DNA of 64,000 bases from Apostichopus japonicus (lineage: Eukaryota > Echinodermata > Holothuroidea > Aspidochirotida > Stichopodidae), in contig NC_092581.1 in the NCBI RefSeq assembly GCF_037975245.1, positions 4,723,501 to 4,787,500 of the forward strand. The letters run 5' to 3'. Shown in pieces: positions 36,392 through 48,500 of the stretch. Positions within the stretch are counted from its first letter, which is position 1, and each line of letters opens with the position of its first letter. Made by a program: the position numbers and the translations under genes. The notes below the pieces were generated by a model. That model was not told where the DNA came from. It ran no database searches and saw only the letters and a list, made by a program, of their open reading frames with translations.

Positions 36392-36793
36392 CAGTGGCGG
36401 AGCTAGGGGTATTGGTCGGGGGGGGGGGCAAGAATGGTCTGTAGGGGCGCTTTGGACACTATCTAAGCGGAGCGCCACCACAGGCTGGCACGGAGCGTAC
36501 AGAAATTTTTTGAGTAAAGATACTCCCTAGATTGCAGGAAATGACCCTTTCCGGGCCTTGCTAATTTGCAGATAAACGGAGAATAAATAGGTGTCGTCGC
36601 CATTTTGTCGGAAAATTACACCAACAGAATATGACAAATGTCAATAGGTATATGAGTGCGCAATAAAATAGTCAAAAATCGCGAATAAGTAAAAAGTAGT
36701 GAAAAGCTGAAAAGGGCGCCAGCAGTCCATTTGAGTCCGTCGGGGGGGGGGGGCATCCGCCCCCTGACTGTATATATGGACGCTCTGCCACTA
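36392..36793. mobile_element. hAT-type miniature element (nested)
   Basis: The ends CAGTGGCGGAGC and GCTCTGCCACTA are inverted with two mismatches. The 8-bp TSD AGTAAGGG is perfect at 36384-36391 and 36794-36801. It carries module copy 4 and runs of G just inside both ends. It sits inside the element 36075-37169 and so is younger. Confidence 0.9.
36458..36560 (+). repeat. Shared hAT module, copy 4
   Basis: It begins ACTATCTAAGCGGAGCGCCA and contains GGCTGGCACGGAGCGTAC. The 3' half is more diverged than in the other copies. Confidence 0.75.
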
Positions 36794-37177
36794 AGTAAGG
36801 GGATGTTGGAGAACTGGCTGAAATGAGGCAAGTCATTGGCCTAAGACGAAGTTGTGTTACGCTTACCGGTACTCACCCTCACTGCTTCCACTTTTCACGG
36901 GGCGTGAAGACGCGGTTGGGGTGACAATGTGGTCTATAGCCAGGGGACGGGCCGAGGGTCCCCCAGCAATTACTAAAATTATTACACCTATATATTATAC
37001 GTGTGCATCGGACAGATCGACAAGTATGCATTGAAATATGGGCAGATGCACGTTTCGGAGCCTTGGTAAATATTGGGGGGGCTTATCATGCATTTGCCCC
37101 CTCAACTTTTTCATTGGGGGGGGGGGCTGAGCCCCCCAAGCCCCCCCCCCCCCGGTTCCGCCGCCACTGTCCACTGC

Positions 37178-37963
37178 AGCGAATGACGTGTCAGACCGAC
37201 ATAACATTTACTGCAATGCCTCATTAAGCGATGGTGCATCCAAGCCAAAATGGCGGTGCATCTCAGCGGTTACCATGGTAAAACGATAGAATCTAAAGGA
37301 GCGCGCAATTTCTACCATAGGTTAGTGTAACATGTGCACATGGATCTCGTGCAGACTTCATTTCTTGTACTTGAACTCACTACAGTGTGTTACTTTTTGA
37401 ATGTTTTGTAGGCACTTATTTAGCCTACTGTAAATTCATTTAGAGAATAGTAAAATACGTTAATCTATTTTGTATTTTATGAGCCTCGTGACAGCCATTA
37501 AGTGGCACTAGATATGAGAGCCTGTAGATACGTGTAGCTGCTTAGGAAAACATCGCGTGTCCATGCATGAGATATTCACGAAAGGCAGCAACATTAAGTG
37601 TACTGCTGTAGCAGAATTGTAGGCCTATTGTAGCACTATAAGAGAAGTTACATATTTATTATATATGTTGTCACATCAAAAAGAAGTTGTATATCCGAAT
37701 GGTGCAAAGTAAATCTTTAAATAATACGCATAGCGAATGATCCACAGCGCATTTTCGAGGGGAATGAGGGGTTGGTACATTGATCTGGGGGGGGGGGCGT
37801 TTTCCCTTTTCAACCTTGTACAAAAACTCACAAAAATTTAAACCTACTTATAGGCCTTACTAGGCTGTTTTCTATATAGCCTAAGCCTCAAAACTGCACC
37901 AGTTGACATGTAAACATTATAATTTTTCTTCTGGGAGAAAGTAATCCGCACCCCCTACCCACC
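37178..37963. other. Intronic DNA with one G-run
   Basis: No gene recognised. A G-run lies at 37787-37797. Confidence 0.4.
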
Positions 37964-38271
37964 GGGGAGGAGGCTTCAACGTGTCCATGGCCACACCCCG
38001 CCCTTAGTAATCCTGTATCCGCCTCTTGAAGAAGGGGAGGATGATTGGGTGAGTAAAAAAGAAAGTAATCAGATACTATGTAAACCGTTTCGTGGAATAG
38101 GTATCTGCAATCTAACCCCCAAAACCCGTACCCATGGGAGGCGGATTTGGTGAATCTATGTCCACTTCCAAGCCATATAAAATCCCGCATCCACCCATTG
38201 TGGGGTGGGAGTGAAAGAATATTATCAGATGATCAGGTGAACTATTTCGTGGAATAGGTATATGCATGTAA
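37964..38271 (+). repeat. Diverged tandem pair, about 150 bp each
   Basis: Both halves contain, in order, a GGGAGG-rich start, GTGTCCATGG / TATGTCCACTT, AATCCTGTATCCGCC / AATCCCGCATCCACC and TTCGTGGAATAGGTAT. The second half starts near 38131. Confidence 0.6.
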
Positions 38272-39666
38272 CTACGTTAAAACAGAACAGTTGGTAAGAC
38301 TAGTGATTTCTCTTCTCAGTGGTATACTTTTTGACGCCATTTTAATTTGACCATTTTTAATGATCAACTTTCATTTCAAGTTTACATGTCTTACGGTGGG
38401 GATGGGTGAGGGGTGAGGGCGCAATGTGGTTGCAGAACCGGAGCCTGTGGTCAATTTTTGGGCCCGGAGAAACAAAGGTTAAAGAGTTATGTATGCAAAT
38501 TAGATTTTTTAGGCAATCTGTTTGTATTAATCGTTCTTTTTTCGGTTTCGAGTGTGATATGTAGCAAAGACACATGTAACAAAAGTAAAGCGGCCACAAA
38601 TCTGCCAATAGGTAAATCTTCGAAAATTACATCTCATATTTTATTTTGTTTTATTTTTCAAATCTTGGAAGGTTTTGTCATACTTCGTTCCTATTGGATG
38701 CTCCTGTTGATGGACTACACAAGAACGAACTATGGTTTATCAGGAGCCTTTCCTTTCCTTTAATACGTTAATAGATATTGTCGTATGCCAACTAACGATG
38801 TATGAAAGGTCAATGCAACACGGCTGTTATATAATATATGCCTATAGATTATTGACTAAACGTTTCATTGACAATGGTAAATACATTCCAACAAAAAGCT
38901 ATGATAAAAGTTCCCATAAACTTTATGGGTGATTTATGATCTAATGTCTCAGAGGGATGGAATAGTAATTCCGTGCATCTTTCACCTTGACCCAAGTATG
39001 GGACTTCCGAAAGAGAAATAGCGTGCAAAGAATAAACGAGCAACTTAATACAGTCATACAGAGGATACGCAAGTGTGTTCCTTATCATATAATATCATAT
39101 TTTGTGTAAGTTCCAGTGCATGCTAAGGTTTGTTTGCGTTTTGCTTGTAACATATTAAAAACGGGACTTGTAACCGATATGGCACTTAAGATAGCAATCT
39201 GTGTACATTTTATAACATATACTTTTCTCAAAAACAAAATAACACCTGTCTCCTTTACAGAACCAACACAGAAAACAAACAAGATAAGACAATACAACAA
39301 ATAAAAAATAAACAATAAACAAACAAACGGAAAATATACAAAATTTATAGACAGCCAATATAACATCACGAATTGGACACAGAGACATCGATCCCTTGAC
39401 ATGTTTTAAAAGGACTTTCTTAAACAATTTGTGGGGAGGGTGTGATGGGAGAAGGGAAGGGAAGCCGAATGCGAGGGGAAGGATATGGGGTGGGGTGGGG
39501 TGGGTGAATGGTAACCGTAATGGGGAGGTTAACTCATAAAACGTAAGACCGTATATATGGTTACTTCGAAATCGAGGCAGCCGTTTAAAAGGTTACCGGT
39601 ACTGCTAAGATATTCAGGTACTATAGATATCGGTTTCGCGAAAATATTGTGAAATTGTTTACTTAC
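38272..39666. other. Intron 3' of the first receptor exon
   Basis: No gene recognised. A G-rich patch lies at 39432-39510. Overlapping short frames at 38849-39427 on the minus strand are AT-rich, hydrophobic and show no domain. Confidence 0.45.
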
Positions 39667-39834
39667 CATGTTTAACAACGTCCATGGAATTATTAGATTG
39701 TACATATTTAATAACAGGTTTCACGGTTGTATTGTTTGGCAGGATGTTCTCAGACCCATCATTGATGAGGTCAATGGAAAGGTTGAATGCTGCCTCTAGT
39801 TTAGCATCAGACCCATCTTTGGCGAAAAGCGCAC
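39667..39834 (-). CDS. Glutamate receptor exon: start of mature amino-terminal domain
   Basis: This 168-nt internal exon begins after a CAG acceptor (AG at 39836-39835) in phase 1 and ends at a GTAAGT donor (39666-39661) in phase 1. It encodes GALFAKDGSDAKLEAAFNLS and continues to MDVVKH. In kainate receptors the same place holds the first beta strand (FGGIF) followed by the helix with the AF/RFAV pattern and a run to the conserved cysteine helix. Several N-glycosylation sequons (NLS, NNT, NNS) fit an extracellular domain. The split glycine codon (G|GT) at the 5' side matches the usual boundary with a signal-peptide exon. Joined to the next exon it reads VKH-V-CKLLEHGVV, with no gap relative to the family. 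A Met upstream in the open frame is intronic and is not the start. Confidence 0.8.
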
Positions 39835-39910
39835 CTGTCGTCAAAGAAAGAAGCAAAATGTAAAGTATTATTTCAAGCTTAGTATTATTTTATTACGCAA
39901 TACAAATTTT

Positions 39911-40450
39911 GAAAAAGCAAAATAAACTTATAAAAAGGTGCTGCTAAGTGCTGATAGTAAAACTAATATTCATAAGATCTGATCTGATCCGATCCGATCC
40001 GATCCGATCTGATCCGATCTGATCCGATCCGATCTGATCCGATCCGATCTGATCCGATCCGATCTGATCCGATCTGATCCGATCTGATCCGATCTGATCT
40101 GATCCGATCTGATCTGATCCGATCCGATCTGATCCGATCTGATCCGATCCGATCTGATCCGATCCGATCTGATCTGATCTGATCTGATATCAATAACATT
40201 ATTATATCACGTACTACAAATTTTTGTAAAATAAACCTATAAAAGGTGCTGCTAACTGCTGATAGTAAAAGTCATATTTCTGAGATCTGATCTGATCTGA
40301 TCTGATCTGATCTGATCTGATATCAATAACATTATTATATCACGTACTACAAATTTTTGTAAAATAAACTTATAAAAGGTGCTGCTAACTGCTGATAGTA
40401 AAAATCATATTCCTGAGATCTGATCTGATCTGATCTGATCTGATATCATA
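39911..40450. repeat. Triplicated unit with GATCC/GATCT pentamer array
   Basis: A unit (AAAATAAACTTATAAAAGG, GTGCTGCTAACTGCTGATAG, then a pentamer run, then ATATCAATAACATTATT) occurs three times from about 39918, 40231 and 40363. The pentamer run has about 42 units (39976-40190) in the first copy and about 8 and 6 in the others. In the first, units alternate irregularly between GATCC and GATCT. In the two shorter copies all are GATCT. The repeat begins about 80 bp upstream of the receptor exon acceptor. Confidence 0.92.
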
Positions 40451-41033
40451 ACATAACATGCGGAACAATGTAATTTGTCGCCCACTAAACTATTCACATG
40501 AATAAAAATTATCACACACACTCTGGTAAATATAAAGAAAAGGAAACAGACCCAATTCTCCACATTTTTTATATTTATTATTTAAGGTTTACTTTTGAAC
40601 GTTAGGTTGAACGAGTGTATACTACTATAATTTCCTTTTACCAGAAAATCATGATACTAACCCTTTAAATGGTTTCATAGATCACCATAGTAAAAAAAAA
40701 AGGTTAATCTCTATGAACCTTATACTTAAAAAAGTCAACTTAACACTAAAAACACACAAAACGTATACGATTTTTTTGTTTTATTTTGTGCAAAAGTCTA
40801 GCGTTTGTGAATTCATTAAACTTGCTAAACTTGCGAGGTGTCACATGCACCCATCGCTTAAAAGCTTATAACAAAATTACTCATAAAAACAACAGAGAGG
40901 CTCATGAATACACAGACGATTGTGTCTATGTAAATAAGTGTGTAAGAGTAGCAGCTCCCTGGTGTAACCATGGTTTGAGTGGTTTCGATTCCCAGTTTAT
41001 GTATGACGAAACATTATCGAATATAGATATATC

Positions 41034-41067
<34 letters not shown>

Positions 41068-41828
41068 ATATTCGATATATATATATATATATATATATAT
41101 GTGAGGAAGAAAGTAGCATACGTTGTGTGTTTCTAATACACTAGCATGATGAAATCATGGTAAGGTTTACGTTTACCCTGCACATTTGATTAAAAACGCC
41201 TTTCAAAACTTGAGTGCGGAAAGATTAAAAAATATGCATCTTTCAAACATAATTTTAACGGCGTTTTAAAAAGAAAAGGAAAAAAAAGGGGAAGATGAGT
41301 AAAGAAAGTGCACGGATTTGGATTGCTTGAAAAACTTGCTGTATTAAATAAATGAAATAAATTATGACTAATTAATTGCACCGATCCACTTTTTCTTTAA
41401 CCGTTCACTTCAAACAAATATCACCTCTTATACTCCGCAATGTTTTGACTGTCACTGATATTAAATAAAATTGCATTTGCCATGGTCCTCTTATATAGCA
41501 ATTTATACAACACAGTGGTATTCTTTTACATTTCAGACATATACAAAGAAAAAAACGCTCAGAAGAAAGGATTCGAAAGAAGCAAAAGATGAAGAAAGGA
41601 AACGGCGTACTATAAAAGCACCCAGCTGCAAAATTGTCGTAATGTACAAGAGCTTCATATTAAGACATAAAATACCTTGGAATATTAATTACATTTTAAC
41701 GCCGACCCAAGGTCATACATATCTGTGTGGATTTATTTCACAGCAAGATATTCTTATAACCGGGTGGGTTAGTCTCATGTGAGAAGCATTCATGCAGTTT
41801 TCAGTATTTGTTTCGTAATAATCTTCCA

Positions 41829-41863
<35 letters not shown>

Positions 41864-44266
41864 TATAAATTACTGTGAGGATTTAAGCATCACAGGGAGG
41901 TGGGATGAGGAGGGGAGGAAGAGGGGGGGGGGGGTGGGGAGGGAATGGAGAGTAGAAGGTTGAATGGGGTAAGCTTGAATATCATTTCTATTTTGTATTG
42001 GGAAATGAAGATCATGCATAATATTAGCAGAATAGGACTTATTTTCGTATCATTAGGCACAGATGCGTAAGTATGACGTCATGAGACTTGATGACCAATC
42101 GTATTTAAATAGTTCGTACAGTATATTACCAAAAGTCGCCAATTTACGAATGAATGCGATTGAAATAGTTTCAAATTCACATTAACCATGACCACCACGA
42201 GTGCATGCGTGGTATATGGAGGAGTGGGGGGGGGTAGGGGGAGGGGATACATTGTAGATAATTGGAAGTATCAATCGAGCGCGGATCGGGGAGTGGTGGG
42301 GTGTGTGATCCCCTTTTATCACAACCTTGCGTGTCACTGACATAATTACAGACCTATTTTATTGTCAAAGTATGTTTCAAATGCACTATTTCTTGTTGGG
42401 GGGGGGTCGGGGTGGGTAGGGGTAGGGGTGGGGTAGGGGTGGGGCCGTCGATTGCAACGACACCAAGGCCATATCTACTCCTGTACGAAATAATGGATCC
42501 ATCCCTGCCAATGAAATGGATCCCTTCACTGTTTTGGATAAAACTATTCGCATGCAACATTGTAAGAACATGTGGAGTGAATGTTATCTTCCAAGGGTCT
42601 CGTGATACAGACTTTGACGTATATAACAAGGTCATAATCATATAAAGTTTCAGTCTCAATGTATATAAGGGGACTCCATGGGTTGAGAGTGGATCCAAGT
42701 TGTTTGCATTTCGTGCCCAAGCGCTATCTTGGATAACTTTCTCTTAAAAATGTATTCTCTATAAGGAATGTTTCTTTTTTAAGAGGGTTCCGAAGTCTCT
42801 TTGTTTAACATAGTTACAATCAAGCATTGTGTTTTGAAATCCACGAATGGTCTGATGTAGCGGGATACTCACGTCATAATTATTTCAGACTTACTGAAAG
42901 TCGTTTTACATTATTCTAAAATATTTGGATTTGGCAACGGGCAAAGTTGGTGTAAATACAGTATAAAAACAAAATAATGAGATTTTAGAAAGCAGAAAAT
43001 ATTCAGAGGGAAATACTTTCATAGCCGATATATATTATTTCAATGGTAAATCACGGCATTACAGACCGTGGGACGCCGTTACATTTTCAGGAATCAATGA
43101 ACTAATTTTAATATTGTCTATCTTTCTCGACTTTCTCATTTCCGTTCATAGCAATACCAATCCATTCGAGAAGAGAAAGTAAGTGTTATTATTTCAGCTG
43201 GGGGAAAAAAAATCGTAAGAGTGAGTCGATTGCTTTGCTAGTTAAATCCTATATATTGGTCGGGGTTTTTTGGTCAATCAAATTAAAACTCTAATTGTGT
43301 TGATCTTTGATTTGCACTAGCGTCACGTGACCTTCCATTGCACAATCAACTCTCATCTTTTTTCTCTTCTTAAGTCCATATGGATTTAACACTCGAATGA
43401 AAAATCAAATCTTTTTAGCTCTTTTGATGACTTATCCCAACCATTTTTTTATTATGGTTCTAGTCACTGTTGTAATTCCAAGTGCTCATCAAATTCAACT
43501 CTTTCCCACGAAAAATCGATCTAACTTCATCCGGCTCAGTTAGCGGCAGGGTTAACTCAGAACACGTAGCCCGATGAGAGGACGCAGGAAGGTGTTAACG
43601 CTTATGACCAAAAGAAGAAGACAGAACTGTATTGACGAACAGGGAGGTGATGGGGGGTTGGGTGGGTGGGTGGAGGGATGGGTGGGTGGTTGTGGGAGGA
43701 GTAACTTTTCTTGCGCAATCCTTTCAGCTGTCAACTTAGGTCCCTCCGTATAGCAATTATTCTTTGCTACGTCTCTAATTTTTAAGAATTCGTCGAATGG
43801 TTTTTTTTGATACCAGCAAAAAAGGTGGCCGGCGTTGTAGACTAATTGGTAAAAAGAGGTCATTTTACGACCAAGGCAGGTCGATTACGTAATCTCAAGA
43901 AACTCTTCCATGATAGCGCGCTATATAGTTGGGGTCTATACAGCAGACCTTTAAGTTGTCTTCTATACCTAATTTGTGAATAAAAAAAAATCAATCAATC
44001 AATTAATAAAACCACATATTCCTAGGCGGGTTTCATAAATTTAATGATTAGTTTATAATCGTCGTATTTATACAAATATTTTATATATTTACGGTAAAAT
44101 TTACCACAAATAAATATTTAAAAAAAAATAAAAACATAAAATATGTACCTTTCACATTGTTATCTACTCATATAGCATATGCGATGGCAACTGATTAGCT
44201 GTTTTAAATTAGAGATTGCCTATCGTTTATTTCAATTCAGAAAATGAAGGTGTGTGTATGTTGTTG
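40451..44266. other. AT-rich DNA with AT tracts and G-runs
   Basis: No gene recognised. It includes an AT-rich palindrome at 41021-41100 (GAATATAGATA / TATCTATATTC arms), (AT)n at 41830-41861, G-rich tracts at 41896-41945, 42218-42245 and 42399-42445, and a possible SINE-like piece at about 43825-44010 ending in (AATC)n. Confidence 0.45.
43825..44012 (+). mobile_element. Possible degenerate SINE or LINE tail
   Basis: The stretch starts GGTGGCCGGCGTTGTAGAC, includes AGCGCGCTATATAGTTGG and ends with A-rich (AATC)n at 43983-44003. The short tandem tail is typical of non-LTR retroposons, but I cannot assign a family. Confidence 0.3.
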
Positions 44267-44273
44267 CTTTATG

Positions 44274-44648
44274 GGCGTTGTGGTCAAGTGGTTAAGGCAG
44301 TGGACTTGTGATCTAAGGATTACAGGTTCGAGCCCTGGCCAGATCATTGCGTTGTGTCCTTGGGCAAGGCGCTTTATCTCCATTGCCTCTCTTCACCCAG
44401 GTGTATAAATGGGGACCTGCGAGGTAACTTGTAAATATAGTTGCGTGCGCCGGTTTGTGGCTGCACCCTATGGGAAGTCCCCCGGGGGACACGTGGTTGT
44501 GGTGCACTGTGGTGCCCCAGGAGAGATTGATTGAATTGTGCACACTTTGGTGTGTGGGTGTGACAAGTTACCAATGACCAGGGGTTAAGTTGTAAAGTCG
44601 TGTGAGGAGGCATTAGCCTCATACAAGACTGTAAACCTTCAACTTTAA
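44274..44648 (+). mobile_element. tRNA-derived SINE, copy 2
   Basis: Box A TGGTCAAGTGG and box B GGTTCGAGCCC are intact. The body matches the copy at 7537-7914 along its length (GTGCGCCGGTTTGTGGCTGC, TTGTGCACACTTTGGTGTG, GACTGTAAACC). CTTTATG flanks it at 44267-44273 and 44649-44655, a possible 7-bp TSD, although the tail itself is ACTTTA-rich. Confidence 0.9.
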
Positions 44649-44655
44649 CTTTATG

Positions 44656-45418
<763 letters not shown>

Positions 45419-45545
45419 GGTAAATTGCAAGATTACAACAACGACCTCCCCAACTCCCCGCCCTTCGTCTCCCTCCTGTCCCTTCCCTCCTCTTCCTGTC
45501 CATTCTCCCCCTCCTCTCCCTCCTCCCTCCCTCCCACCTCCACAC

Positions 45546-48500
45546 TCACTGTAACCTATGAAATTATAATAGTCTGACATGCGGCCATACTGACAATTGA
45601 ATGGTAGCTGGCGAAGATATTAATTTTTTGTCACAATTGTATGAACTGGAAAGTTCGACGTAGCATTTTGCCTACGATATGATAGCCGAGTTACTTCGAA
45701 CCATGCACATATGTGAGTGCGCTATCAAAGGTTTATGTGTAAGATAATGTATGATTGTATAATTGTACACTGTTGGTGTACACAATGTTGACCAGAGTAA
45801 CTTCGCAACGTGCATAGATTTGAGTGCAACGACATTATGCACGCATCTCTCGTGCGGTACTGTTATATCGGACGCCTAAACGTTAGATATAATTTGATAT
45901 CATCAAGCATTTTGTCAAAAGGCTTAATATTTGTTTGCGGTAAAATTTCCCATCTTTCATGTTTTGGAATTATTTTCAAATATTGATAAGTACGAGAATA
46001 CGTACATAACCACTTGGAATTCGAAGAACAGGGCTATTTAAATCGAGCTATTTTGACAGAATTTCCTTAAAAATCAAACTGTCGGTGATACCTTTTAAGA
46101 CGGTATTAATTTCAGGCAAATATATGTATGCAATAAACATTGACTAACTTGTAGTTGTCATTCTTCAAAATTTCAAGTGTTTTTTAATTCCCCCGTAAGA
46201 CCAACAGACTTAGTGAAGATTTCCTCTCCCCCAAATACTTTAAAAGCACTTACCGTAGTTTGCACGCGTGTATTGACAGTGACAACAAACCAAGGAGTAC
46301 ATATTAAACATAAAATGAAATAGGAAAGGGACGCATTTGGGTATAGTAAGACTTATAGAGCAATCAAAACTCAGCTAAGCTTTCCATTTCGCGGAACTAC
46401 TCTACAGGAAATGTATGTTAAATATAATAATGTTTTCACACAAATACCACACTATGATGTTTCATATGTAACAATACAAACTTGTGAAGGTATTTCTACT
46501 TATAAAATTTGTCGTAGCGACCATTGTTAAAAAATTGTTCACTAAGGAAAGGAGAAAAAATAACTTAAAAAGACCAACAAATTTCGCATTTTTAGGAATC
46601 ATAGTAGGTCCACATATTTTTTTTAATGTAAATAACTTGCCATAACTATACTTTGTTCTATGTTCTTCTTGACGTCTGTGTTTATTCTTCTCTTTTAGTT
46701 TCGGCTCAAAAATCCTCTTCTACATAATGACGTCAGCATTGTTTTCTTTGGTGTTGGTAATGACTGTATGTCATCAGCTATGACGTCATGGATCATTCGA
46801 CAAGAGGCCGATTGACAAACAACCTCTTAACTTTAATCTCGATTGTCTTATATTTACAAAATTATGAAAGGTAGTACTTTAACTTAAGGCATGACTTTTA
46901 TAATTATTCATACTTGACAGGGGTGGGGGTAGCAGATATTCAATTTGATGGCATTTTGTTGGTGTTTCATCACTTTTATATAATTTATTGAACCTGTGGC
47001 AAGCATTGCCAATTTACAGCACAGCGTTTATATACCCGACTGTTTCTAGATTCTGATGGAATTTACTTGGCGCACAGTCTTTTAATGGGAAGTGTTACAA
47101 CATCCTTCTAAGGTTATATAAGAACAGCGTAATCCAAGTGCTGGTGAGCTCACTATATTCATCGCTGCATAATGCGTTGCACATAGGCCTTCAAGCACTA
47201 AGTAGTACTTTTTGGATGGAAATATTACAAACTCACCATTCCTCGCTTTTCTTTTCAATTATTGCAAACTACCTTTCACCAAGATAGTAACAACTATTCA
47301 ATTTCACCATTCAGAAAATTTCAAACCACAGCAAAACGTATTTTAAAATATTACTTAATCATTTTTTAAAATTGACAGACATATCAGAAAAATATGACTG
47401 GTTAATGGATATGCCACTTTGTTTATTACTCTCTCGTACAAGCCGCCTCTATAAAGCATTCTTACAGAAACATCTTTACATAAAAAAAAATAAGCAACTG
47501 CATTGATTCATCGCTTTATAATAGAGCATATTCTTAATTGCTCCTCCTTTATTGCGCGGGAAAGTCCGTTCGCGGGAAAGACCTGTAGCCTCGACTTTGT
47601 AAAAAAAAAAGATTCAATATAAAAGTCACATTTTTATTGAATCCTCTTTCATCATACTTGTCTGCGGTATTTCTTTGACAAAGTCGCAAAGCATTCAATC
47701 CTATCCCTTAGGATTAGAAGTCATTCAAGCGTGTTTTAGACTCTCATCCGTAATTAAGGGACAAACAATACGGTGTAGACTGTGAAGTACAGTCATCTAC
47801 TCTATAGGTATAAAGAAATATATATATAATAATATACGTAGACCGCATAGTTTGCGGTATAGGCTATACACAAATGTATATATATAGGCCTATAATGTAT
47901 GTTAGGCTTTGTATATAAATGGGGATAAAGTAGGCCTACATTGTTGGAGTAAAGACTTTTAATTAGAAATGACGATGTGATAGCTAAACCATGCAGAGTG
48001 GCGGTGTATTATTATTTATTGTGGTAAACTACTGAAAAATTGTTCGATAATAAAGGGAATATTGCAAATTAAAAATCGGGGTACTATAACCCTATATTTG
48101 TCAATAATCACACTGAAAAGGACTTTGACGTAATAAATAAACGTATGTGTCATGCAGACCTGTATGATAAGCCAATGCAATATGGATTACATTAAGTACT
48201 GCAGGATTTTGACCCACACGTTTAAAATGATATGAACTCACATTCGTTTGAGTTATTTGCATGTTGACTACTGTATATAGTTCAAACTCAAAGTCAGTCT
48301 GAGGCATATACCCATTGTGTTGCATAAATAGGCTATGTCTTGTAAAGTGTATCTGTTTGAACATAATTATATTTTTGTGGGGTCAAATACGGTCAAGACG
48401 AGTAACTACGAGACAACATACCAATCAGACGGAATGGAGATCGGGTAACCGGCGAAACAGGGAAATATTTGAGCTGAAAACAAATATCCGGATCCCATCG

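Larger units (their letters stand above)
36075..37169. mobile_element. hAT-type non-autonomous transposon (outer, 1.1 kb)
   Basis: The ends CAGGCGCGGCGGAAC and GTTCCGCCGCCACTG are inverted. The 8-bp TSD TCCACTGC is perfect at 36067-36074 and 37170-37177. G- and C-runs lie inside the ends. Another element (36392-36793) is nested in it, and the shared module is at 36118. Without the insert it is about 685 bp. No transposase is encoded. Confidence 0.9.
1529..39834 (-). other. Partial kainate-type ionotropic glutamate receptor gene (six exons, amino-terminal domain)
   Basis: Six exons on the minus strand, in transcript order 39834-39667, 11506-11252, 9427-9255, 7012-6959, 4749-4609 and 1719-1529, join through GT/AG introns with matching phases (1, 1, 0, 0, 0 between them; the last ends in phase 2). 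They give 982 nt, about 327 residues, of a periplasmic-binding-protein-like clamshell, the extracellular domain that drives subunit assembly in AMPA/kainate/delta receptors. Landmarks in order are GALF, VCKLL, GVVAIFGP, HIDTR, FDC-like IDCRR, YYRYLF, SALMIDAVHVV and LKCGEP. Introns are about 28.2, 1.8, 2.2, 2.2 and 2.9 kb. The signal-peptide exon, the ligand-binding domain and the pore are missing, the last two presumably beyond position 1. Kainate type is favoured over AMPA or delta from motif resemblance; the exact paralogue cannot be named. Confidence 0.82.

Noticed and set aside
11507-39666. An extra receptor exon between 39667-39834 and 11252-11506
   Set aside because: The two exons join in phase as VKH-V-CKLLEHGVV, which matches family spacing with nothing missing.
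39963-40199. 78-codon frame of RSD/RIG/GSD repeats on the minus strand
   Set aside because: A 5-bp repeat gives open frames automatically. It lies in an intron next to a true exon and has no splice or domain support.
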